NCBI GenBank assembly: GCA_034359265.1
Contig: CP136890.1
Location: 35,010,501 to 35,074,500 of the forward strand
Direction: 5' to 3'
DNA from: Canna indica
Taxonomy: Eukaryota > Streptophyta > Magnoliopsida > Zingiberales > Cannaceae
DNA length: 64,000 nucleotides
Shown: positions 56,341 to 64,000 of the stretch, piece after piece
Layout of the letters: each line of letters starts with the position of its first letter
How positions within the stretch are numbered: position 1 is the first letter of the stretch
Program-made: the position numbers and the translations under genes
Notes under the pieces: generated by a model
Told to the model about the DNA's origin: nothing
Database searches by the model: none
What the model saw: only the letters and a program-made list of their open reading frames with translations

Positions 56341-56748
56341 ATGATTGACCGGCGCCAAACGGCTGCTAGTACTGTCTATGTGCAAGCTCTAAAGGCTACA
56401 GAATCTCTCGGACAACCAGCCGAAGGGTTCATAAGACCAACAACGATAACTCAAAATTACTCTGAAACATTGTTTAAACAGCTAAACACTCTTATTCAGC
56501 TGACAGTCAAGATTAAAGAGGATCTTGAGATCTTAAAAACAGAAGTCAAAGGCTTGAAAGAAGCAAAGGCAAAAGATCTAGCCAACCCAGACGAGTTAGC
56601 AAGTTCTATAGACTCCTTGACAAAAGACTTACAAAAATTACAGTTGGGAGAACCAGCTAAGCAGACAATTCCCAAACTCAAAGGAAAACTGTACGTCTAC
56701 AAAGACCCTAAACAAATATTTGCTGCAGAACAAAAGAAGGCAAGATGA
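56341..56748 (+). CDS. Viral ORF2, virion-associated-like protein (135 codons)
   Basis: Intact small frame with the ALKATESLGQPAEGF phrase typical of the badnavirus ORF2 N-terminus. A coiled-coil-prone middle follows (LFKQLNTLIQLTVKIKEDLE) and then a basic C-terminus (PKLKGKLYV, EQKKAR). ORF2 proteins of this group bind nucleic acid and associate with virions. Its stop overlaps the next start (ATGA at 56745-56748), the tight coupling expected for leaky scanning from ORF2 to ORF3. A second, inverted partial copy is at 62266-62496. Confidence 0.8.
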   Translation: MIDRRQTAASTVYVQALKATESLGQPAEGFIRPTTITQNYSETLFKQLNTLIQLTVKIKEDLEILKTEVKGLKEAKAKDLANPDELASSIDSLTKDLQKLQLGEPAKQTIPKLKGKLYVYKDPKQIFAAEQKKAR

Positions 56749-56917
56749 CTTCTACAAGAACAGAGGTTATAACACCAAGGCCTTCCATTTCAGACACAGA
56801 TGACCTACCCCGATGGGATACGTCATCTGAAGACAACTGTTACTATGAAAATGGATGGAATCCATTTTTCTTCCCTGGGGATGATGAAGATGATGCTGAA
56901 GATGATGATGATGATGA
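56745..56917 (+). pseudogene. Viral ORF3 start fused to the acidic coat-protein segment
   Basis: ORF3 opens at ATG 56745 and keeps 16 codons of its N-terminus. It then jumps at about 56793 to the acidic TDDLPRWDTSS segment that in the plus-strand copy lies at 60369. The jump removes the movement protein and the rest of the N-terminal domain. At 56917 the text switches again to leader sequence. Both joins share only a few bases with their partners. No functional polyprotein can come from this piece. Confidence 0.88.
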
Positions 56918-57000
56918 CAGAACTCAATTATTGTCCTTCGTGGTTATCCTTCCAGCTCATGGTGTCCTTCGTTGTTATCTTTCCAGTTCATGGTGTGAAT
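56917..57000 (+). repeat. Duplicated viral leader piece
   Basis: It repeats about 55939-56018, including both copies of the 31-bp repeat, and then meets minus-strand viral sequence near 57000. The leader is thus present twice about 1 kb apart in the same orientation. Confidence 0.85.
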
Positions 57001-57027
57001 TATGGCCTGTGGTGGTGCCTGGTCTTG

Positions 57028-57444
57028 TCAGACAAAGTAGGTATTGCTTTGTCTGCTGCTGCTAAGCATCTTATGACATAGAATTAGGTTCTTGATGTGA
57101 TGATTTACTGGTTCTAGTGCATCCGATGCGTAATTATCCTTGGTAGCAGCTTGCTCTAGCCTGGCTTTTTGTAGATGCGCCATGGCTAGTAGTTTCTCCA
57201 GTTCTCCGATGGTCTTTAAAGTCTGCGCATGGTGGATCTGATAGACTTTCTGAGCCCATTTGTCTTCTTTGTCCATTGCTCTCGGGAATTTGAACAGAAT
57301 TTTTCCCGTCAGTCTTTCGAGCTCCTCCAAACCGGTTGCTCCTCCTAAGACTACCCAATACTGAGCTGTTGAAATGTCCTTCCTTGTAGATGCGTACGTT
57401 CCGCGATTAGCATCTGCTAGCCTTTTGAGTTCGTCAAGAATCAT
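57028..57444 (-). CDS. Viral reading frame downstream of ORF3 (138 codons), unrecognised
   Basis: Complete frame on the same strand as pol, starting 82 bases after the ORF3 stop. Its position corresponds to ORF4 of tungroviruses, but it is far shorter than the tungrovirus product. It contains AQYWVVLGGATGLEELERL, many Lys/Glu/Gln and a predicted helical middle (GELEKLLAMAHLQKARLEQA), suggesting a coiled coil. Codon use and freedom from stops point to a real viral gene. I do not recognise a family. It could be a virion-associated or regulatory protein, or host sequence captured by the virus. Confidence 0.65.
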   Translation of the reverse strand: MILDELKRLADANRGTYASTRKDISTAQYWVVLGGATGLEELERLTGKILFKFPRAMDKEDKWAQKVYQIHHAQTLKTIGELEKLLAMAHLQKARLEQAATKDNYASDALEPVNHHIKNLILCHKMLSSSRQSNTYFV

Positions 57445-57526
57445 TTTCTTTAACCTACAAAATAAAAATAAAAATAAGTGTGGATCTTATCTAGGGGTTA
57501 TCCACTTCCCCTGTGTTCCTGCTTTA

Positions 57527-60175
57527 TTATTTGCGGGCTGGATACTTCCCTTTTCTTAGGGATTCGTAGTCCAGCAGGATCTCCTCTGGGTCAGGTTCAT
57601 CAGGTTCTTCTTCCCAGTTATAGGTGTTGTCGGGCAGATTAGCCCTTGCGTTTGAACACTCAGCTTGTTCGTGGATGCGGGTATATGAACGCTGTGGAAT
57701 GTAAAGAGCTTCTACTGTCTCTTTCTCCTTCAATTCTTTTGGTGGAATTTCTTCTGATTTATCCTTGATTAGCGAGTCATACCCTTGTTCTTCTTCGAGT
57801 CGCCATGATTTATCCTTGATTAGCGAGTCATACCCTTGTTCTTCTTCGAATCGTGCCACTCGTCTGAGGATCTGTTCAACCTCTTCGAATTCGTCCCAGT
57901 AAGGGATTTCATCCCAATAAGGGGGTGGGTTTTCTTCAGGCATCCCCAATATTCTTCTACCTGCTTCAAAGATGCCCCCTATAGCCGTTTCATTTTCTTC
58001 TAGTATTTCTTGCCATTCATCATCCCATGTGGTGACGGTCATCAGGGTGTTCGTGCTTAAGAGCTCACTTATGTTTATAATAGCAGTGCTGAGACTTTGA
58101 ACTATTTCGGGGGGTGCTGTCTCGGCTTCCTTTAGGGCGCCTTCTAAGTCTTCTATGTAAGAAGAAATAATATCCTCTGGTTCTTGGATTTGAACGAGAT
58201 TTACAGTGAGCCTTGACAAAACATCTGCCAAAGTGTTGTGCTTGCCATCAATGTGCTCAAAGTTAATTAGTACCCCGGTTCCTGTAATAAAGTCAACAAA
58301 ATTAAGCCATCTCACCCTAGAGGGCTTAGTCTGTGCTGATTTATTGTAAAAACTTATGATGGCTTGACAGTCTGTTCCGAGCGTTATCTCCTTTTGATCG
58401 AGATAATGGATCTTTAGACATTTTAGTGTTTCCATGCACGCATGTATCTCTGCATCAATTGCGGATTTGGTCACTGAAAATTTTCCGCTAGCATAGGCGC
58501 ATACTCTTTCCATATTCCTGGGGTCATTTTTCCTGGGCTTCCATTTGCACACCCCTCCCCAGCCCTCCATGCAACCATCCGTTTCAAGAATTATATATGA
58601 ATTGGGGGGGGGGTAGTTCAAGGTCAGGTAGGTTCTGAACGACCTCCTTGATCTGAGAAATAAGATGGTGATCTGATTGCTTAAGGCACTTATCTCCATG
58701 TGGACCAGTTTTAGAGTATAATGGTCCCAGCAAGGTTCCGAGGTTTGGGATATAAGATCTGGCATAGTTTAGTATACCTAACCATGATCTCATGCCAGTC
58801 TTGCTCTTCAGTTTTCTTCTTCAAAGCTGACTATCTTCTTGATGATGTGTGGTTGCAGTTTAATCTTGCTGTTGCCAATGATTGCTCCCAAGAACTCAAT
58901 TTCTCTGGTAGCAATTTTCATTTTTGTTGGGGATAGGACTAATCCCCATTTCTCGCAGATTTTGAGCATCCTCTCCAGATGTTTCGCGTGCTTTTGTTCA
59001 TCTTCCGAAAAGACTAGTATATCATCAATATATACTGCAATGAATTCTTCAGTGCCTGCAAAGCACTGGTCCATTTTGCATTGGAAGACTGCTGGTGCGT
59101 TTTTTAATCCGAACGACATGACCAACCATTCGTATAATCCTCCTGGCACCGTGAAAGCTGTCCATGCTATTGATTCTGGATCCATCGCTACTTGATGGAA
59201 TCCGCTCTTTAAGTCGAATTTAGAGAAGATTCGACTATTACCAATTCCTTTAAGAATGGTATTAATACCTGGAAGGCTGTATTGATCCTTGTGCGTATTA
59301 TCATTCAGTGTGCGGTAATTGAAAACCATTCTTTCCTTCCCCTTCATTTCCTGACCTGTTTTCGGGTCTATACTTGTGCCCGAATTTACCATTATAGCCA
59401 TTGTTCTGTGCCTGCTAGTGCTGGGTCTAATGGCTCCGATTTTCAACAGTGCTTGAATGTGTCTTTCAAATTGGTCCTTCATCAATGGCGTAACGTGCTT
59501 CAGTGGTTTGTCCTGGATTGTTAAGTCTGGGTTGATGATGTCCAATTTACAGGTCACTTGATTCTTGGCCCAATGTTGGGCTGGGTTTTCTCCTATAAAC
59601 CCTTGCTCTTTCAGCTTTTGTAGTAGTGGACTGAACCTCTGCTTAAAGTTGACTGATTCTTTAAAATCGTCATATGCCACTGCATTCTTAACCTCTAAGT
59701 ATTCTTCCTCAGAAAGACTTAATTCATCAATTGCAGCGGTGGCCATAACCTCAGTGTCTATTCTGGTAGTGATAGTAGTGACTTTCTTATAAAATGTCAC
59801 AGTCTGCTCTTCAATCCGAACACCTCCCTGCATTGCTCGGATAAAGTTGCATCCTATTAACATCTGGATGCCGTCTCGTTTTCCCATCGGGAATGCGTAA
59901 GTGAACGGGATCTTGAATTTGTTTTCTTCAATTGACATCAACCCTCCTTTGAGCCTTAGTCGTGCCGTTTGCTGAGAATTTACCCCGTTAATCAGGATGG
60001 GGTAGGCACTTGGCTCCAATGCTTCTGCGGGGATTGAGTCTTGATCGATGCAACAAACAGTCGCACTGGTGTCTAAAATAGCTTGTACCTTAAAGCTTTT
60101 GGTTCCAGGGATTTCCATTATAATTTCCATGTTGTAGAGTCTATTCAAGACTCTTCTCCCTTTCTTTAATCCTCA
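57527..60175 (-). pseudogene. Viral ORF3 C-terminal half: protease, reverse transcriptase, RNase H
   Basis: The order on the minus strand is as follows. Aspartic protease comes first (near 60080-60090 the catalytic triplet reads D-T-S instead of D-T-G). Reverse transcriptase has SRIFSKFDLKSGFHQVAM, FGLKNAPAVFQ and catalytic YIDDILVFSED near 59010-59040. RNase H starts ILETDGCMEGWGG near 58560, with GTDCQAI and HNTLADVLSRL. An acidic tail contains a duplicated 17-codon block (57754-57850). The frame breaks near 58800 and again at a run of about ten G (58604-58613) before the original frame is regained. The stop lies at 57527. Replication functions are lost in this copy through the two frame breaks, and the altered protease site adds to that. 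Confidence 0.93.
57754..57850 (-). repeat. Duplicated block in the viral polyprotein tail
   Basis: Two consecutive copies of about 51 bp (gatttatccttgattagcga, then gtcatacccttgttcttctt) encode a repeated EEEQGYDSLIKDKS phrase. It keeps the frame. It probably arose by slippage and lies outside catalytic domains. Confidence 0.85.
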
Positions 60176-61840
60176 GACTACACGGCAATTCCCGATACAA
60201 ACACAGCTAATACTGAGGATGACCTAGGCATAGCACAGGAATTGGCCCTTATGATGACATGTGACTGGTCCGACGAATATGATGAAGACGAAGACGAAGA
60301 CTTGGCTGTTATCCGACAGCTCATGTCTCTACAAGTAGAGGATGAACAACCTCTCCCCACTGAAGACACAGATGACCTACCCCGATGGGATACGTCATCT
60401 GAAGACAACTGTTACTATGAAAATGGATGGAATCCATTTTTCTTCCCTGGGGATGATGAAGATGATGCTGAAGATGATGATGATGAAAAAATTAATAAGC
60501 CTGAAACACTGTCGGAATATTTCCCAGAATTCACTTCACATACCAATACTTGGAAGAACAGTGCAAGAGAGCTGCCTTCCAACGAAGCCTGAAAGATTTG
60601 TCAATATGTTCAAAGATACCCATACCTGGGTATTACAAAAGGGAGAAGAAATATGGCTTGAGGAAAGCCAAAACGTATAAGGGAAAACCACATGATACGC
60701 ATGTCCGCATTTTCAAAAGAAAGCATGCAGATAAGGTCAGGCGTTGTAAGTGTTTTATATGCGGAGAAGAGGGGCACTTTGCTCGTGACTGTAAAAGGAA
60801 GCAAGGCAATATTGCAAGAGCCGCGATCGTTGAAAATCTGGAACTATCTGACGACTGGGATGTAGTATCAGTCGAGCAAGACGAGCCAGATAGTGAAACA
60901 ATTTGCTCATTCGCAGAAGGCGAATCAGGCATGGCTAACACACTTTCAGCAGACCTAGGTGAGATGCCTTATGAGACGGTATTCGTGATCATTACTGACG
61001 AAAAGACTGAGAAAGAAAATTCCTGGAGAACAAAAGTAACCTTGCCAAGCAAGATGAACGAGTGTCCGCATAAATGGGAAGATAATAACCAGGAGATAAC
61101 AAGTGGGTGTGAAAGATGCACCATTTGCAAAGAGATAACCAATCCTTCGATGAGAGCGCACTGCAGAAATTGTTTACTAACTGTATGCCCAATGTGTTCA
61201 AGGTTTAATCTGGGCAGAAAAATAATCATCAAGAAAGCCGCCTTCAGACCCTATGATGATAAGGACAGCCTTATCAGGGAATTACTTGAATACACTAGCT
61301 ACCTCTTAGCAGAAAATGACAGGCTCAAGGAAGAATTAAATGAGCTAAGGTTATCACAAGATGTGAATGATTTGGAGAAAGAATTCAGCAGTTTAAAACT
61401 CCAACAGAGCGAAAAAGAAAGAAAAGGAAAAGGTCCCTTAGAGGAGGAAAATCCCTCTGAAAAAGAGATCCCAATGAAGAAACAGACGGGGATCATTTTC
61501 AAGGAAACTGCAAATGCCGCAATTGAGATGATCGAAGATGTAGAAATACAGTCCATATACCAAGGATTAAAGAAAGAGAGAAGAGTCTTGAATAGACTCT
61601 ATAACATGGAAATTATAATGGAAATCCCTGGAACCAAAAGCTTTAAGGTACAAGCTATTTTAGATACCGGTGCGACTGTATGTTGCATCGATCAAGACTC
61701 AATCCCCGCAGAAGCATTGGAGCCAAGTGCCTACCCCATCCTGATTAACGGGGTAAGTTCTCAGCAAACGGCACGACTAAGGCTCAAAGGAGGGTTGATG
61801 TCAATTGAAGAAAACAAATTCTATTTCCGCTTCCCATCGG
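60176..61840 (+). pseudogene. Viral coat-protein region, zinc fingers and protease start
   Basis: It begins with an acidic coat-protein N-terminus (60176-60540; the DEYDEDEDEDLAV and GDDEDDAEDDDD runs). A deletion and frame change near 60540-60560 removes most of the coat-protein core. The text resumes with CKRAAF and the basic KAKTYKGKPHDTHVRI segment. Next comes the CCHC nucleic-acid finger CKCFICGEEGHFARDC at 60748-60795, then a second Cys/His-rich module near 61060-61200, a coiled-coil-prone Glu/Lys stretch, and the protease with catalytic D-T-G near 61666. It ends abruptly at about 61838 inside the protease, in a short scrambled joint. The last 275 bp are an inverted copy of 59885-60175. 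Confidence 0.92.
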
Positions 61841-61848
61841 GCGTGCCA

Positions 61849-62269
61849 TAATCATCCCCATATGGAGATGCTGTAAGCCTTCTTGTGTTAACAAGTTGTA
61901 GCTCTGATCTGTGATGAATGGTAGCTCGACTTGTGCTCCCTCAGTGACGAGAATTCGTTCATCTCAGTAATGTTGATAAACCCTGTGCTGTCGCTCCGAC
62001 CATCCTGCTTGATAGAGTGTTTCCGCAGGAACTTGTTGAGCCCTCTGATACTGAGATATTGTCAATTCAGCCTCTGGGTTTAGTTGCGACTCCAGGCTTC
62101 GCCTGAAGCTGTTTCTGTTTTGTCTAGTTGTTAGGCGTCTTTGTGCCTCATGTCTCAGTCTACTACTCAATCGATAGCCTCTGATTTGGTCATCGATGGT
62201 GGGTTGTTGGTTGGTCTGGCCTGAAATGGAAGGCCTTGGTGTTATAACCTCTGTTCTTGTAGAAGTCAT
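61849..62269 (-). pseudogene. Viral ORF3 N-terminus and movement-protein start
   Basis: ORF3 starts at ATG 62269, overlapping the upstream ORF2 stop as at 56745. The N-terminal domain (Arg/Gln-rich, RLSSRLRHEAQRRLTTRQNR) runs to an in-frame TGA at 61964-61966. The next codons continue into the movement protein (ERILVTEGAQVELPF) up to 61849. The remainder of the movement protein is present only on the plus strand at 62497-63030. The final 118 bases are an inverted repeat of 62497-62614. Confidence 0.9.
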
Positions 62270-62496
62270 CTTGCCTTCTTTTGTTCTGCAGCAAATATTT
62301 GTTTAGGGTCTTTGTAGACGTACAGTTTTCCTTTGAGTTTGGGAATTGTCTGCTTAGCTGGTTCTCCCAACTGTAATTTTTGTAAGTCTTTTGTCAAGGA
62401 GTCTATAGAACTTGCTAACTCGTCTGGGTTGGCTAGATCTTTTGCCTTTGCTTCTTTCAAGCCTTTGACTTCTGTTTTTAAGATCTCAAGATCCTC
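62266..62496 (-). pseudogene. Second, truncated copy of viral ORF2
   Basis: Same coding text as 56519-56748 but inverted and lacking the N-terminal 60 codons. It ends with the basic EQKKAR tail and overlaps the ORF3 start. At 62496 it joins head-to-head to the plus-strand movement protein. The long plus-strand frame called from 62333 is partly antisense of this ORF2 and is not a real gene there. Confidence 0.9.
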
Positions 62497-63030
62497 AGAT
62501 GAACGAATTCTCGTCACTGAGGGAGCACAAGTCGAGCTACCATTCATCACAGATCAGAGCTACAACTTGTTAACACAAGAAGGCTTACAACATCTCCATA
62601 TGGGGATGATTATGGTCAGATTGCAAACACTGCACAGAAGAAATTCTGGAGTCAATGCCCTAGTTCTACTTAGAGACACAAGGTGGGCAGATGACCGAGC
62701 CGTTATAAGTTCAATGGAAATCGACCTGACAACAGGCGTTCAACTTGCCTACACGGCCCCAGACATAACCCTGAGTATTCATGACTTCAGGGAGCACATC
62801 CAGCTGGTAGTCCAAACCCACGGATATCATGGATGGCAAGGAGGTGAAAGCAACCTCCGATTGTCGAGATCACTAATTGGAAGGCTATCCAATAGTAGTC
62901 ATACCAATTTTCGCTACAACGTACAACATGTAGCGGATCACCTAGCAAGCCGAGGAATTCGAGCAATCCCTGGCCAACCAAGAATGACATCTGGATTGCA
63001 AGGGCGACAATGGGTAATACGACCCGCAAT
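62497..63030 (+). pseudogene. Viral movement-protein domain of ORF3
   Basis: Open from 62500 to about 63030, in the order expected for the badnavirus/tungrovirus movement protein (30K type). It has ERILVTEGAQVELPFITDQ, VNALVLLRDTRWADDRAVIS, MEIDLTTGVQLAY, then HGYHGWQGGESNLRLSRSL and RYNVQHVADHLASRG. The protein forms or modifies channels between plant cells. There is no stop inside, but it lacks its own start and both neighbours, so it is a fragment. It ends near GRQWVIRPAIL, where hAT sequence resumes. No protein is expected from the cluster itself. Confidence 0.9.
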
Positions 63031-63034
63031 ATTA

Positions 63035-63397
63035 CGTATAAATAGAGGGTTTTTTACCAAGTTGAATGACAAAGCATTGCCATATATGCATCTACATGTA
63101 TCTCTAACCACCATGTACCTTTACCATCTCTTTACCATCACATTCAAAGTCTGTTGTCTAGCCTTAGAGGAGCTACTTCCACCTTTCCCCTTTAGAACAT
63201 AGGCATCCATTGATCCTTTGTTTTGTGAACCATGAAAAGGAGTTCCTTCTTAAAAAAATCTAGATCATCCTCTTCTTTTTCTTCCAAAATCTTTATGAAT
63301 AAATTTTCCACATCCTCTGAAATTGCGGGCATGGAGCAACTTCTTGATGAGTTCTTGCTAAATGATGCTTCATTCGAAGCGCACCACCCCACATAGT
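63035..63397 (-). pseudogene. hAT transposase N-terminal part (upstream half of the split gene)
   Basis: On the minus strand it reads an acidic stretch (LEEKEEDDLDFFKKEL near 63240-63285). It then gives SSSSKARQQTLNVMVK near 63140-63185, and RDTCRCIYGNALSFNLVKNP and LF directly at the viral junction. The QQTLN and NLVKNPLF phrases are hAT landmarks. The next hAT landmark, GLKPLSYHE, is at about 55560. One stop or frameshift lies near 63200. The zinc-finger BED region expected further upstream is not visible. Confidence 0.85.
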
Positions 63398-63688
63398 TTG
63401 GTTGGACAGAATGAAATCATAAGTAGTAAAAATAGATAGTGAATAAGAATAAATGAAGAATCAAATAAACAATTTTTTTTATATTTATTTGGTTGACATT
63501 ATGAATAACCAAGGAATGATATTACCTTGTTTGGTTAGTATAAAGAATAAATAATGAATAAAGAGGAAATAACCAAAATATTCTTCTTAACAATATAATA
63601 AATTGTATTATAATTTATTCTAACTAATAACAAAATAATAATAGTATAAATTAATGTAAAACAATTTAATAATTCAAAACAATAGCAT
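63398..63688. mobile_element. AT-rich MITE-like spacer between inverted hAT copies
   Basis: Text such as tttggttggacagaatgaaa, ggttgacattatgaataacc and ggttagtataaagaataaat belongs to the same family as 1614-2631. It separates two inverted copies of the hAT 5' coding sequence. Both copies reach it with 'aactatgtggg'. No coding potential. Confidence 0.55.
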
Positions 63689-64000
63689 GAACTATGTGGG
63701 GGTGGTGCATTTCGAATAAAGCATTATTCAGTAGGAACTCATCAAGAAGTTGCTCCATGCTCGCAAGTTTTAGAGGATGTGAAAATTTTATTTATGACGG
63801 TTTTGGAAGAAAAAGAGGAGGATGATACAGATATTTTTAAGGAGGAAGAAACTCCTTTTGATGGTTCACAAAACAAAGGATCAATGGATGCCTTTGTTAC
63901 GAAGGGGAAAGATGGAAGTTGCTCCTCTAAGGCTAGACAACAGACTTTGAATAGGATGGTAAATGACAAAGACATGATGGTTAGAGATATATGTAGATGC
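63689..64000 (+). pseudogene. hAT transposase N-terminal part, inverted second copy, runs off the window
   Basis: Plus-strand copy of the sequence at 63085-63397, clearly similar with scattered substitutions and small indels. It has an acidic region (EEKEEDDTDIFKEEE), GSMDAFVTKGKDGSCSSKAR, QQTLNRMVNDKDMMVRDICR. This copy retains GSMDAF..K, a typical hAT phrase that is less well kept on the other side. It continues past the window edge, so its state cannot be judged. Confidence 0.8.

Larger units (their letters stand above)
55585..63035. mobile_element. Endogenous badnavirus-like pararetrovirus, rearranged cluster
   Basis: About 7.4 kb of Caulimoviridae sequence closest in style to badnaviruses and tungroviruses: an intergenic leader with tRNA-Met primer site, small ORF1 and ORF2, and an ORF3 polyprotein with movement protein, coat protein with CCHC finger, aspartic protease, reverse transcriptase and RNase H. 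Pieces in order are: leader, ORF1 remnant, ORF2 and ORF3 start (+); coat acidic piece (+); leader piece (+); unassigned ORF and pol (-); coat to protease (+); ORF3 start and ORF2 (-); movement protein (+). No piece gives a full genome and several are repeated. It sits inside the hAT transposase gene, whose coding text ends near 63035 and restarts near 55575. No long terminal repeats are present, as expected for a pararetrovirus. Confidence 0.93.

Noticed and set aside
55585..63035. Ty3-gypsy retrotransposon instead of virus
   Set aside because: There are no LTRs or integrase. Movement protein, ORF2-like gene, leader with tRNA-Met primer site and coat-protein finger with an acidic N-terminus are pararetroviral.
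62333..63202. A single 289-codon plus-strand gene
   Set aside because: Its first 55 codons are the antisense of viral ORF2 and its last ones run into hAT sequence. Only 62500-63030 is meaningful (movement protein).

Overview
This window is nuclear DNA of a flowering plant. It has GT-AG introns in host genes, plant CACTA, hAT, MULE-like, Copia and LINE elements, and an endogenous badnavirus-like pararetrovirus. Endogenous badnaviruses are best documented in yam, banana and fig, so a monocot such as Dioscorea is a reasonable guess, but it is only an inference. Nearly all of the window is nested transposable-element sequence. One host gene is clearly intact, an aldo/keto reductase at 31141-38248 with 12 exons and 357 codons. 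A single exon of a VMA21-like V-ATPase assembly factor is also present (51635-51737).

Layout. 1-4.1 kb: AT-rich inverted-repeat and MITE-type DNA with no gene. 4118-11093: a complete CACTA (En/Spm) element with CACTACTAGAAA termini, an ATA target duplication, GCAACGG subterminal repeats, a broken TNP2-like transposase and a spliced TNP1-like gene. 11.6-30.5 kb: a minus-strand LINE split by a 17.5 kb Ty1-copia element (12077-29585). The 5' LTR of this Copia element was hit by a reverse-oriented solo LTR of a related family (TSD GCACG), which was itself hit by another solo LTR. Its gag and pol carry further LTR, hAT and MITE insertions. 31.1-38.2 kb: the reductase gene, whose intron 10 (4171 bp) holds a second minus-strand LINE. 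39.4-51.1 kb: a 504-bp tandem duplication, a solo LTR (TSD TATCC), a 971-bp rearranged duplication, and non-autonomous elements with perfect 8- or 9-bp target duplications (45002-45573, 45764-46926, 47511-48227, 50687-51133).

53.6-64 kb is the most unusual part. A degenerate minus-strand hAT transposase gene is interrupted in its coding sequence by about 7.4 kb of badnavirus-like DNA (about 55585-63035). The viral DNA is a patchwork in both orientations. It carries a leader with a TATA box, a long-range hairpin and a tRNA-Met primer-binding site; an ORF1 remnant; ORF2 twice; the start of the ORF3 polyprotein twice; movement protein, coat-protein and zinc-finger region, protease, reverse transcriptase and RNase H; and a 138-codon reading frame downstream of ORF3 that I do not recognise. 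Several viral segments occur as inverted pairs, so read-through transcripts could fold into virus-matching double-stranded RNA. Beyond the viral block, the hAT 5' coding part is repeated in inverted orientation at the right edge of the window.

The elements do not form an operon-like system. The window is best read as a stack of dated insertions around one conserved gene.
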